64,000 nt of DNA from Pleurotus djamor. Its lineage: Eukaryota; Basidiomycota; Agaricomycetes; Agaricales; Pleurotaceae. The stretch is taken from NCBI GenBank assembly GCA_029747585.1, contig JAPEVF010000061.1, forward strand, positions 28,565 through 92,564. The letters run 5' to 3'. Shown here piece after piece: positions 1 through 10,866 of this stretch. The translations under genes were made by a program, and so were the position numbers. Each line of letters starts with the position of its first letter. Positions within the stretch are counted from its first letter, which is position 1. The notes under the pieces were generated by a model. That model saw only the letters and a program-made list of their open reading frames with translations. It searched no databases and had not been told where the DNA came from.

Positions 1-1818
1 ACGAGCTGAACCTGGGATAGAGGGTCTGATTGATCTCGTGAAATGGGAAGTCTGGAAATGGGATGCAGACGGCGACTTCACTGTACAACCCTTGTCTCGT
101 AACCCAGACGAACTATCTGCTTCCTTATCTGTGGATTCCTCTCATCCTATGTTGCCACACATCTTACCTGCTCGCGCCCAGCTTCTGGAAAACCTCGCTA
201 TGTTCTCCGAAGAATTGCTAGACTCGCTCTTAACCTCGTCCGAGGGAAACAGTTCTTATCTATCAATTGAGGCCCCCGAAATTCAGCCCCATCTTCGCTC
301 TGCCGTACTTCGAAACGATGTTTTGCCTGTATTGTGCGGCTCCGCCATGAAACATGTGGGGACTGACCTAGTCATGGACTACGTTGGCGAGTTGTTGGCA
401 AGCCCGCTGGATGTCAAGCACGAAGTGCAAACTCGAAACACACCCGTACAGTTACTGGCGTGGAAGGTGGCTTGGGACAAACGACAAGGATGGGTCACCT
501 TCGTTCGAGTTTATTCTGGTAAGTACTTTACATTGTGTCGTGACTAGAGCCGTAAGTGACCAGTGTATTAGGCACTTTGAAACGAGGTGACTCCCTCTAT
601 AACGCGACCAGAAAGACAAAGGAGAGGGTCATGCGGGTACAATTGATGTTTGCAAATCGAACTGAAGATGTCGATGAACTCCCTTTTGGCTCAGTTGGCG
701 TTATCCTAGGTTTGAAGAATACTCGCACCGGAGACACACTTCTATCCATGGCGCAGGCGAAGAGTGGCTTGCCTCCTCTCATCAATATCATACCACCTCC
801 CCCAGTCATTTCCGCATCCGTCATCCCTCGGTCTCTCGCCGATCTCACACCCGTCCAAGAAGCCCTTCTTCAGCTCGAACGCACAGACCCCTCCGTCCGT
901 GTAGATCTCGAGCACTCTGAGGGCCAAATTCTTGTCCACGGTCTCGGTTCCCTGCATCTTGAGATTGTCGAGCGTCGGCTACGAGATGAATGGAATGCCC
1001 AGTTCGAGTTTGGTCGCCGCAGAGTTAGTTACCGAGAGGGTCTCGGANGTTCGGTTGGCGAAGACTTTCAAACGGAAATATGGAAGCCCGATTCAGGTGC
1101 TGCGCCGATTGAGGTGTCACTGACCCTTGGCCTTCGCCCTCTCAGTGAGGAAGAACAGGGGGATCCGCTATGGAATGATAACATCGTCGTGGATGACAAG
1201 GNTCATCCTCTACAACCTCCAGAATCATCGCCCAAGGAGCCGATTGCATACATTGCTTCTGGTCTAGCCACCGTCCTTAACAACTCTCCGCGCACATCTC
1301 TCCCACTCAGTGGGGCCTGGATACAAGTCAAAGAATTCAACATACCCCCTGGGGCTAGTTTATCTTTGTTGGCTGGTGCCAGCGCGACAATTCTCCGGAA
1401 GCGCATTCGTGCGGCTGAAGTGGGTCCCCTACTCGAACCATATGTGTCCCTCAAAATATCCGTGGATGAAGACTCTCTTGGCAAAGTAATGAAGGATTTG
1501 ACGGATAACGGAGGCGAAGTTCACGATATCGGTGGAGGCACTTCGGGTGATGATGTTGGGAGCTATAGTAGCGACGGCGTTTACGTTCCTCCNAGTATCC
1601 TTTCNCCATCGGCTTGCGACGCATTGGGTAACACCAATGCCCCCCGTCTCAGGAGGACGNTTCAAGCACTTGCACCACTTAGTCAACAACTAGACTACTC
1701 ACGACGACTNCGGGCCCTTTCTGCAGGGCATGGCACGTTTGAGATGACGAACGCGGGCTTTAGGGAGGTCTCTCCACTACGCAAGGTTGAGATTCTNAAA
1801 GANATTGGGCGAGCGTGA
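1..1818 (+). CDS. MEF2: Mitochondrial elongation factor G2 (ribosome recycling GTPase), 5'-truncated
   Basis: This is the C-terminal two thirds of a mitochondrial EF-G-like GTPase of the EF-G2/GFM2 (Mef2) type, which in that family works with recycling factor to split mitochondrial ribosomes after termination. The G domain lies outside the window; what remains includes the end of the G-domain insert (VLPVLCGSAMKHVGTDLVMD), domain II (TRKTKERVMRVQLMFANR), domain III (EALLQLERTDPSVRVDLE then VHGLGSLHLEIVERRL), domain IV and domain V (PLLEPYVSLKISV, then GHGTFEMTNAGF near the end). A GT-AG intron at 519-571 joins VRVYSG to TLKRGDS in frame. The stop is TGA at 1816-1818. A canonical EF-G1 (MEF1) is the main alternative; the long insert before GGEVHDIGGG and the C-terminal wording favour the MEF2 branch. 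A few Ns fall inside but no frame break is seen. Confidence 0.85.
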
Positions 1819-1878
1819 ACGACTAAAAGNAATTTGCATCGACTTATAATTACANGATACTCTAGTACAATCATAATC

Positions 1879-3189
1879 TCAAATCTCTCGACGCTCGTCT
1901 GCATCTCCGAAGAATACTTCTTCGATTCCATCATCGNCTTCNTCTGCCGCCATGGCTCTATAGTCACCTGTGTTGTTCAGGGCTTGGCNGAAAGCCATCA
2001 TACCACCATCATTATCGTCGNCGTCATCATCATCGATTGTGATTGTATCATTGTTNAACAAGGGGTGTGGCCGAGGTTGCCTNTTGACCACAGGTGTGGT
2101 AGATCGTCCGTCCTCGTCGTCATCCGGTAAAAACAAAGGTGTTTGAGATGTGTCGCCGGGTCCAGGAGTTAGGCTGTTTCGTTCAAAGATGGGTGCCAAA
2201 GAAGCGGCACCAGTCATGGTGTACTGGAAGTGAGGCCACGGCTCGACCACGACGCAGAGGCAGCGACCAAACAAGTTGAATCCTTTGTACTTGAGTTCGA
2301 GGACAGGTTTGGGCTTTTCTTCCTCGTCTTCTACGACGAGATCCATGGGTGTTGATTCGTCAGCGCCTACCGATTCATCACTGGAGGAGTTCCGTCGTGC
2401 GTCACGCCGTTTCCGGGTGCTCTTCTTGAACTTGTTCACAGGCAAAAGTTCATCGTCACTNCTGGGTGGTTCATAGGCATCATCATCTTCNACAGGAGAG
2501 TCTGAGTCGTCGTNGATGACCATGGGAGCTGTTTCTGTAGAGACCTTTGTCCTTTGAGGCCTGCGACGTTTACCACGACTANAAGACGCATCCTCATCCG
2601 GTTGATGGTCTTCTATCGGAGGTGTCTTTCTCTTCTTTCGACGCGTTGGCTTTGTAGCTTGNACATTGGTTGGCTCGGGCACCGTCAAAGTCGGCTTTCT
2701 CTGAGCTGGAACCGCCTTGAAGTCGCGACTCTATGTAGATAAATTGGGANATCAGCGTTGCACGNANGGGAGGCANGTATACGACCGTCTGCCTAACTTT
2801 GATNACAACGGANTGGGGCTCTGTCCNNCGAAGAAAGTANCAGAATTGGTAATTCTCTGTCGNTNATAGGTTTCAGCAGGGGNGTTGGATGAGAATGNAT
2901 AGGGACACACCACCACGATGGGTTTCGACNNTTCCGCNAGTAGTCNANCTGCCACCTNGCTTCATGTCTGACTCTGCTCTCAGTTTGTCCAGTATCTTAG
3001 GTCGCAAGTCAGAGATGACGTGTTGTAATATGATGTCCGACATCCACTCGAGATGGCGCTCATCAAGATACACCTGGGCAATGTCAGACCAGAGATAATC
3101 ATAAGGNCGCAGCAACCTACGAAGAGGGGAAGCACATTCTTTTCAGATATTCGCANATAGTATGAGTTNCGAGCACGGAACTGAGGCAT
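1879..3189 (-). CDS. Uncharacterised highly charged, probably nuclear protein
   Basis: I do not recognise this family. The start is taken at the ATG ending at 3189 (MPQFRARNSYY). The N-terminal 100 residues look folded (LRPYDYLWSDIAQVYLDER, then LQHVISDLRPKILDKLRAE). The rest is low complexity: basic clusters such as RRKKRKTPPIE and RGKRRRPQRTK that resemble nuclear localisation signals, alternating with acidic runs (DDSDSPxEDDDAYEPP, DDDDxDDNDGG). A hydrophobic island, LKYKGFNLFGRCLCVVVEPW, sits about two thirds along. The reading frame slips near 3125 and again near 2955, both in N-rich sequence, so the slips are more likely sequencing errors than a pseudogene. Its 3' end converges with MEF2 with 60 bp between stops, and its start is 118 bp from the divergent STE14 start. 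Function unknown. Confidence 0.6.
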
Positions 3190-3307
3190 CTTGGGCGTTG
3201 CTGAAAGACAAACAAAGGCAAACTCNGGCNACCTCATCTCTATTGTGTGATGTCAATTTTACTTCCGCTTGAAACTGGTTTCAGATGCATTCTTTGCCAC
3301 TCTTTTA

Positions 3308-4346
3308 ATGTCCTCGACCAACGACTTTGACCCTCTAGAAGACCGTATCCGCCGTCGCATGGCTATGAACATGGACACGAACACAACTACCCCGCCAACC
3401 TCTGAGGNTCGACGCAACCCGCTCGAAACAATACCAGATCCAAGNGTACGACCACACGGAAACATTCCAAATACACCTCTAGTCGCGTCGACGATATCAT
3501 TCGTNCTAGGCTCCTTATTCTGCTTTGGTCTCCTTAGCTGGCTGTCCGGTGGCTTATCCATATGGTTCGCCACCTACCAACTTGGCTTTTTCGTGGCAGC
3601 ATGGTCGCTCTTTCATTGGGGCGAGTTCGCCGTGACTGCCGGNTGGAACTTTGAGAAGTGCAGCGTTGACTGTAAGTCGTTGAACATCCTCCGCGCTGCC
3701 TGTGGCTAACGNANNNAACCTATAGCATTTCTCCTTGACAATGGACGCGAGTACCATATCGCGAATGGCACGGCTTTGTTCGAATATGTTGTTACCTATT
3801 TCTTCAAGCCGTCTTGGAAGGCTTTCCCATACATNTCNATCCTCGGTTNGTCCTTTCGACANNTCCGTCGGGNACCNCTCTCATCNTCTTNNAGGGATGG
3901 TTCTTGTNGTNGTGGGCCAATGCTTGCGGTCCACGGCAATGATTCACGCAAGCACCAACTTNTCCCATGCNGTTGCCTANCGGAAACGAGCAACGCATCA
4001 GCTCGTAACAGANGGAGTCTANTCGTAAGTTNCACAANGANAGCNTNTGTNCAGCCTAGTGACGTCTNGCTNAGGTGGTCTCGACATCCATCCTACGCCG
4101 GGTTCATATACTGGGCACTGGGGACCCAACTCGTCCTACAAAACCCAATCACGTTTACCTTGTACATGATTCTCCTATGGAAATTCTTTAATGCTCGGAT
4201 TCGAGGTGAGTATGATTNAACNAACGAGNTTTTGGTNTTGTGCTGATATCCTCTTAGCGGAGGAAGGNCTCCTAATNAGATTCTTTGGTCAAGAATACAT
4301 TGATTATCGNAAGCGNGTAGGCACTGGNATCCCNNTTATTCCATAA
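3308..4346 (+). CDS. STE14: Protein-S-isoprenylcysteine O-methyltransferase (ICMT/Ste14)
   Basis: This ER membrane enzyme methylates the C-terminal prenylcysteine of CaaX proteins (Ras, Rho, lipopeptide mating pheromones) using S-adenosylmethionine. The N-terminal about 55 residues are hydrophilic, followed by hydrophobic segments (GSLFCFGLLSWLSGGLSIWF, YQLGFFVAAWSLFHWGEFAV). The family signature is clear: WNFEKCSVD joins across an intron (3672-3725) to SFLLDNGREYHIANGTALFE, matching the ICMT motif W-N-x5-S-FLL-N-x-REY. The C-terminal cofactor-binding half is visible as RHPSYAGFIYWALGTQLVLQ, then NPITFTLYMILLWKFF, then the final EEGxLxRFFGQEYIDYRxRVG. The stop is TAA at 4344-4346. Ns around 3835-4080 hide the exon edges there. 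In basidiomycetes this enzyme is needed to mature farnesylated pheromones; nothing else of a mating locus is in the window. Confidence 0.88.
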
Positions 4347-4534
4347 TNTGTTGGCCAGTGAACATAATATAANGNTTCGGTGCGATTGACACCCAATNNC
4401 TCAAGGNCNANGGTCNACAATGANAGTGCGTGGCNTGGTGAATGCATANGATGCNGGCATACGACATACGACATGTTTTATTACATGANNGTGNNGCTGT
4501 GAAGCGAAGANNCAAAGAAAGTTCAACCGTACGC

Positions 4535-5281
4535 CTACTCCGTCACAACTGTGCTCTTGTCAGATACGTAGATACCGTCCAAGAATTTACGGATATCCTT
4601 GTTCCGTACCCGGCAGATGCCCTGGATGGAAGCAGCTATTAAACAGACATTAGTATATTAAGGATACCTATGAAGAAAAAGGAGGCAAACCTGATTGAGA
4701 AACGTTGTCAATGTCGTTTCCCTCGAGGATAAGTTCATCCTTCTGGTTTTTTGACTCCGAGATAACGACACCGTCCAACATGTTGACATGTCGTACAGCC
4801 TATTTCATTTACTTGGTGAATAGACGAAAATGGACAAATCTGCATGAATCAATACCTTCTCTCCCAAGAAGTTACGGATCTCAACAGCCTTGCCACTGTC
4901 TTGGATGATGCAGTTGATAGGGAAATGGGCATAGACGGCACGCATTTTGTAGAGGAAACCCTGNGGAAAAGAAAGATAACNAATTTAGAGCGAGCGCCTT
5001 GGGAAGCAAAATCCACGACGAACCTTCGTGACGCCAGTAATCATGTTGGTGATCAAGGATTTGATCGTCCGTAGGCAAGCGACGTGCTTGCGGCCTCCCT
5101 GCCACACAGCAAGCGAGACTTTGTTNGTTTTGCCCTTGATAAGTTTGATGTCCATGTTGACATGTCGGACGTTCTTCGTGAGGGTCCCCCTTGGCCCAGT
5201 AACAGTGATGATGCGAGATTTTACGGTGACGGTGACATCGGAAGGGATCTCGAGTTCTTCGGTTTGGAGGACGTCCCGCAT
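4535..5281 (-). CDS. RPL9: 60S ribosomal protein L9 (uL6)
   Basis: This is a structural protein of the large cytosolic ribosomal subunit. The first exon begins [20 protein letters not shown], followed by [20 protein letters not shown] and [20 protein letters not shown], the two uL6 repeats. The last exon reads [20 protein letters not shown] and ends [13 protein letters not shown] before a TAG at 4535-4537. The length (about 190 codons once introns are removed) fits the family. The ATG at 5279-5281 lies immediately after a CAG, so a 5'UTR intron may end there, as is common for ribosomal protein genes. Introns are visible near 4638-4691, 4800-4850 and 4963-5020. It is divergent from PCF11. Confidence 0.93.
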
Positions 5282-5803
5282 CTGCTTGCAAGTGACAAAG
5301 TCAGCACACTACATCCAAATGACGCAGAGTCGATCCATCGCAGAAAGAGTCGAAAATCCAACGAAATGGATGTTTATGGGCTCGTCTTTCATAGCTAGGG
5401 CGAGTTGTGTGCAGAACGGGACGGAACGAGACTGACCTTGAGGTGTTAGGTGACTGGTGGTGTTGGCGGCGATGGGTTTCTTCGTTGATTTGGTGGATGT
5501 GTCACCGTCACAGCGTTACCCCAGTTGTCACGCGGTTAGTTACTGCCCCCCAAATGTCAGTCGAAGTTGGCCCACTCCTTTAAAAGGTATCATGCAGCCA
5601 TTACCTATGAATTTAGACCTGAATATCTCCAAGACAGCAATGAAGCCAAAAAGTGAGGTTATGTGCTGAGGATTTTAAGGACTTTGAATGGTCTTTTGTG
5701 TCGGCACCCCTATGCCGCGCATCACGTGTGTCGGAGAGTCAAATAATAAAAGAGCGCAGCGTCGGATGCGGTGGCACAGCACGCAGCTTGAGAATTGAAT
5801 ACC
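5282..5803. promoter_or_regulatory. Divergent intergenic region between RPL9 and PCF11
   Basis: This 522 bp stretch separates the two divergent start codons and must carry both promoters, and probably the RPL9 5' leader and a leader intron. It includes a short A/T-rich part (about 5735-5755, with AATAATAAAAG). No convincing longer open frame, RNA gene or repeat was seen. Confidence 0.5.
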
Positions 5804-8263
5804 ATGTCGATTTACTCTCAAGGTCATTACTCTCAAAACTACCACCACAGTTACCCTCAGCCCCCCGCCCATGGTTATCCGCACTATCCTCCTTATCCTC
5901 CCCCGGCGGCGGCGCCAGTTCCCCATGTTGACCCGGTCTCGTTTCGTCGGGACTTTACTGCCCGCCTCGCAGAGCTCACAGTAAACTCACGCCCAATCAT
6001 CCAGAATCTGTCAATGCTCGCTCAAGAATGCTCAAGGTTCGCAGAAATCGTGACNTCAAGCCTCGAAACACATATTCGGAGGGTGAGTCNTNTTTCATTT
6101 TCGGTTGGTCATTGAAACATCCAGTGGACAATCCGGGAAGTTTCTGGTGGAATATTTCGCTGGCTCGCTGCCNATGTTCTATGTACATAGTNCTTAGTTG
6201 TTTAGCTTGAGCACAAACCACTAAGAGGACAGTCCGATGAAATATGCTAAAATTCCTCTNNCNTCNNNNCTCNTTGCGACCTGCCACGCTATCTCGTTCC
6301 ANGGACCGCTGACTCATCATTTCCATTTTTGGTCTTGTAGGTCCCACCTTGGATGAAGNTGCCCGCATTCTACCTTATGGACGCCATATCGAAGAACGTG
6401 TACGAGCCGTATGCTCGACTCTTCGCTGCCATCGTCATCCCCTTGTTCCTTGAATCCTACAACCAGGTCGACGCTGCTACTCGGAGCAAGATGGAAGAAA
6501 TGCTNNTGACTTGGAGGACCGGATCCCCATCAGGCAAAGAACTCTTTGGCGTCGCGCCTCAGGTGGCAATAGAGCGAGGCGTGTGGGGGGATGGAGGCTC
6601 AATAGGCAACTAACGTACGGCCTATACCTTCATCTATCACCCTTCTTCTCACTGCCTTGCAGAACAACTTTTACACNGGNTCCGGCCAAATCACCAAAGC
6701 NCAAGTNCTCAGCGAACTCGAATTTACCCTTGGCCAGAAAGAGCGAGCTCTGCAAACNAACCCNTACGATTCAGTGTCCCGNCACCATGTCAANATNTTA
6801 CACCAAGTATGTCNCCCTTTTCNAGATNTGTTGTTNATGTCGCTTACNTCCCCNNCCNGCAGCTTCGCAAAATAATTGAGGTTGGAGTCTCTCAGGACGA
6901 ATTACANCAGATTTTGTCACANNTGCGCAGTCTCATGAAGGCAGCTGCTCCGCCCAGTGCGCCTCCCCCNCCCCAGCCTCAATGGCAGCAANCTCAGGCG
7001 TCTTACTCNGGCCCTCCTCATCCAACACCAACACCAAACTTTCATCAACCTGCNCCTGCCTACCCTGTACCTTCGGTCCAAGCAAAAACAGGAACTGTTC
7101 CGTTGCTGTTTCCNAGTTCTTCCAACACCCCTGCTGCCTCTGTACCTAATGTCGGTAGTATTCAGAACTTATTATCTACTTTGGTCAAAGCTGGTGTCGT
7201 TCGCAATGGGACTCCGACCGCTGGCGGGTCTTCTTCCTCGGACTCAGCTCAGAAATCTGAGCCTATTGACTTAGAGAAAGAATCAACCAGGTCGTATCGN
7301 AAAGCCGTTCTCAGTCAGAAAGTCAAGTTGACGAACGCTGATCTCACGAAGTGAGTAGTCCTCCTCATCACCCCANCAGTATCGGTTCTGATATAATGTT
7401 CCNAGAAAACGCCTAGATATCACGTCACTGCTTTACAAACGTCTACCCTCTCAGTGCAAGCAATGTGGACTCCGCTTCCCTGACTCCGCCTTGGGCAAGA
7501 AGGACCTGGAAGACCATTTGGATATGCATTTTAGACAGAACCGCAAAGCGTCNCAAAATTTAGGAAGAGGTCATAGCCGCGCTTGGTTTGTCGGAATTGA
7601 GGTTCGTCTCTTCCNCTTTCGNTTCCTTGTTCAATGACTAAATAGCCTCACTTTCAGGATTGGGTGAATGAGTCGAGTAGTGCNAAAGGCAAAGGACGTG
7701 ATGATGGACATCGACCTATGAATTCCAAGGCTGCCGCTGCGGCTGATCTGGCTAAACGTGATGCCGAACTGCGAGCTCAGTTTGTGGTCGTACCACCAGG
7801 TGATGAGGCGAAATCGATCTCGTGTCCCATTTGTAAGGAAACACTTAAGTCTGAATTCCTGGAAGACGACGAAGAATGGGTTTGGAAGAATGCAGTTATG
7901 AAGGAGGACCGAGTACGTCTTCGTCTTTCCGGTTCCAGATCGTCATCTGATCGACATGCAAAGGTTTACCATGCTACGTGTCATGCTGAGGCAATATCTT
8001 CGACAAATACACTGGCTGCTCGACTCCGGAGTGATGTAGCAAATGGATCGCGATCGTCTACTCCTGATGTGACACGCTCAACGCCCCCGAAATCCTCAGT
8101 ATTGTCCAGTCTCAAANCAGGTTTGAGGTCTTCTCTATCGCCTTCACCAGAGTCTGCAGTCGCTGGCGTAAAGCGTAAGGTAGAAAGTGATGATCCTCTC
8201 GTGAAAGGTGAGCCTGATGGCACACCACCACTAAAGAAGTTGGCACTTTCTGTCTCTGAATGA
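5804..8263 (+). CDS. PCF11: Pcf11-like mRNA cleavage/polyadenylation and termination factor
   Basis: Pcf11 is the cleavage factor IA subunit that binds the phosphorylated Pol II C-terminal domain and couples 3'-end processing to termination. The start at 5804 gives a Pro/Tyr/His-rich leader followed by the CTD-interaction domain: FRRDFTARLAELTVNSRPII, QNLSMLAQECSRFAEIV, then after an intron LPAFYLMDAISKNVYEPYA and AAIVIPLFLESYNQVDAATR. A Pro/Gln-rich linker follows (about 6945-7090). Downstream is a zinc finger, LPSQCKQCGLRFPD with HLDMHFRQNR, then DWVNESSS, and a second Cys/His finger (ISCPICKETL paired with VYHATCHAEA), which is the Pcf11 C-terminal arrangement. The protein ends KKLALSVSE with TGA at 8261-8263. 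A rather long intron lies at about 6081-6340. Confidence is high on the family, moderate on exact exon edges because of Ns. Confidence 0.87.
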
Positions 8264-8537
8264 NCACTGCANCGTGGCTGACGACTTTGAGCGTGTGTGT
8301 TAAACGTTCTTTGGCATTNNCNNNCNGCATTTCCCTTCGTCTTTCATCTTAAAGCAATTGTATCATCACCTCAGNCATNACATATCGTATTCATCAGTAT
8401 TCTATTCGTACTTATATCCTGCAACAACGAACCATCCATAGATAACAATGTCATACCAATAGTACAATGAGGATCACCTTGCTCGATATTTCGTCTATTC
8501 TCTCCCAGTACATATCAAATAAAATAAAGCGGTAAGA

Positions 8538-10276
8538 TCANGCAACAGTCACATCAACATCCGGACCAGANATGATGGCCTTNATAACGCCTTTACCATC
8601 TTCGCTCTTNCCNTTTCTTGTGGCCTTGAAAGCNGTGATGGCGTCGTTGAAAGCNAAGCTNNTGGATCAGCCACTTANTGAGCATNATGAAACAGAGGTG
8701 ANTGGAGTGCACGCACCGATGGGTGACCAGGGGCTTGAGGTCGACTTTCCCCGCAGCGACAAGGGAAATGGCAAGCTGATAGTCACCAGGCTGTGTGTTT
8801 CTTAGTGACNTATACGGGGTGGGATAAATGGCAGGACATACACCGTAACGGAATGATCCTTTGTATACCAATTCCTTAACCATGAGCATGGCGACGTTCA
8901 CCGTGATGTTGGGGTTGCCCATACCCACCTAAGAAGTTAAGGCAGATATGAGATCTCGGCACGAAGTTTGGATAACACGACCAGAACCTACTTGGACAAA
9001 GGTACCTCCAGTCTTCGCTATGAAAAACCCAGTTTGGATGGAGGGTTCAGCACCACTGGCATCTAGTACCAGGTCAACGCCGTTTGGTCCTCGTTCCTCG
9101 ATTCCAAGTTGTTTCTTCATTTCATCGGCGTTCCGTCGGCTGTAATCTAGTCGACTTTCTCCTTCGATCGGCTTTACTGGGAGGTAAACGTCGGTGGCGG
9201 CATAGTTCTTGGCGAACTCGAGACGTTCTGGGACGATATCGACTCCAATGACACGCTTGGCACCAAGAGCACGAGCGACGGCCATACACAAGAGGCCAAC
9301 AGGTCCACAGCCAAAGATAGCGATAGATTGGCCGGAACGGAAGCCTCCGAGGTTTGATACAGAGTGGATTGCGACAGAGAGCGGTTCCATCTGAGAGNNA
9401 CTGATCAAACAATATCTTGGACGATAGGGACGAATTTAACGAACCATAGCACCATCTTCAAGAGTGACATTCTCGGGAAGTAGGTACGCAAGATCGGCTG
9501 GAAGGCGATAATACCGACCNAGAGTACCATCATAAGGGGGAGTTGCTGCAAAGATGATATCTGCGCAGAGCTAGATCGGAAGTTAGGGATGCAGATGTTT
9601 TAACAATCGGTATCTCGGTACCTCGTAACGGCCTGCCTTGCAGTAATCACACTTTCCTAGAGTTTGGCTTGAGAAGAGGACCCTAGACGAGAACACAGAA
9701 CACATACGACAGGTAGCACCCGGCTCCATGGCCACACGATCACCAACTTTGAGGTGTTTGACATTAGAGCCAACTAATGGAGACAACCGGGAGATCAAGT
9801 TGCGTCCGAGTTTGTCTCAATCGCTGCGACACACCTTTGGAGACAATGCCGGCCGATTCGTGACCAAGGACCTTGGAGTCGATAGTCAGGTATGAAGGCC
9901 TAGCAAACCACGCTGGACTACCGTACCATCGGCTTCTCAACCACGAAGTCCCCTATACGGCCATGCACAAGATAATGAACCTTCACAGTCATTATTAGCC
10001 ATCTTAGGGCAAAGCGTCGTCAATGAAAGCAGGTTACATCAGAACCGCATATCCCTTATATCGATCGTAAGTAAACAAGATTCTGAAGGAGATGCAAAGC
10101 TAAAAGCTAACCTGTCTTCTTCACTTCGACCAACACCTCGTCAGCACCGACTAGCGGTGATAAGATCAATCAACAATGATGATAACATGGCCAAATGACG
10201 CACTCTCAGGAATGGGACGCTCCTCATAGACAACATCTTCGATTGCCTTCAACACGAAAGATGGGTTATCTGACAT
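8538..10276 (-). CDS. Zinc-dependent medium-chain polyol dehydrogenase (xylitol/sorbitol dehydrogenase type)
   Basis: This NAD-dependent alcohol dehydrogenase probably oxidises xylitol to D-xylulose (or sorbitol to fructose) in pentose catabolism. The start at 10276 reads MSDNPSFVLKAIEDVVYEER. Later exons give VHYLVHGRIGDFVVEKPMV, then LGHESAGIVSK with the catalytic-zinc GHE motif, then VGSNVKHLKVGDRVAMEPG. The structural-zinc cysteines CRMC and CDYCKAGRYELC lie on two adjoining exons. The Rossmann fold has FGCGPVGLLCMAVARALGAK and an acidic residue at VIGVDIVPERL, as expected for NAD rather than NADP. The C-terminus is GVIKAIISGPDVDVTVA, TGA at 8538-8540. The wording matches fungal D-xylulose reductases (Xyl2/XdhA), but sorbitol dehydrogenase cannot be excluded from sequence alone. 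It is convergent with PCF11. Confidence 0.85.
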
Positions 10277-10866
10277 TATAGGGAGTGGAACAAAGGTGGG
10301 GATTCGACCTCCTCATCCAAGCAGGGCCATTCAAATACGACGTTGCGGTCCGCCCATCCGTGCTGGACTTATCGCGGAGAAACCCTCGATGACCGAAGTC
10401 GAAGAGGTGGATAAACATAGAGGCTGGGCCGTTGGAAGTGTTGACGTCGACGAACAACATCTCTACGTGTAGATTTATGGTTGTATAGGTTAAAATAGAA
10501 ACTTCAATGGCTACGCTAAGGCAGGGGGAAGGGGAGAGTTGGCATGTTGTGGGTACCATTTGTAATGCGGGTAGGAAATAAAATGACATGAATTTCAAAC
10601 ACATGGAGTCATGTTCGTTGGGAAAGGTAACCAACGATGGTGATACAACTAAGGTAAGAAAAGAGTGTGGTATGTGAAAGATAGAAAAGATCAAAAGAGT
10701 GGAGCGCATTGAGGAATAATACAATGACGAGGGATTAGAACTTTTGGGAGGAGGAACTTATGACAAATAAGGTATAGATATAATGCGATGTTCGAGTCCA
10801 AGCTAATAATCCTTGAAAGACGAAAAAAATGCCAAAGTCACACAGAGAAACGCACGTTTGAGTCCA
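10277..10866. other. Intergenic region upstream of the polyol dehydrogenase
   Basis: About 590 bp between the polyol dehydrogenase start and the stop of the next gene, both on the minus strand. It should hold the dehydrogenase promoter and the neighbour's 3' end. Pyrimidine-rich stretches on the minus strand (about 10640-10700) are the only visible structure. A minus-strand open frame here (10266-10724) has no domain and no recognisable similarity and is not called. Confidence 0.4.

Noticed and set aside
10266..10724. 150-codon minus-strand open frame upstream of the polyol dehydrogenase
   Set aside because: It overlaps the dehydrogenase start, has no domain, and has a composition like non-coding T-rich sequence.
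10785..10805. tRNA B-box-like GTTCGAGTCC
   Set aside because: The flanks do not form a T-stem and no A box or acceptor stem is present.
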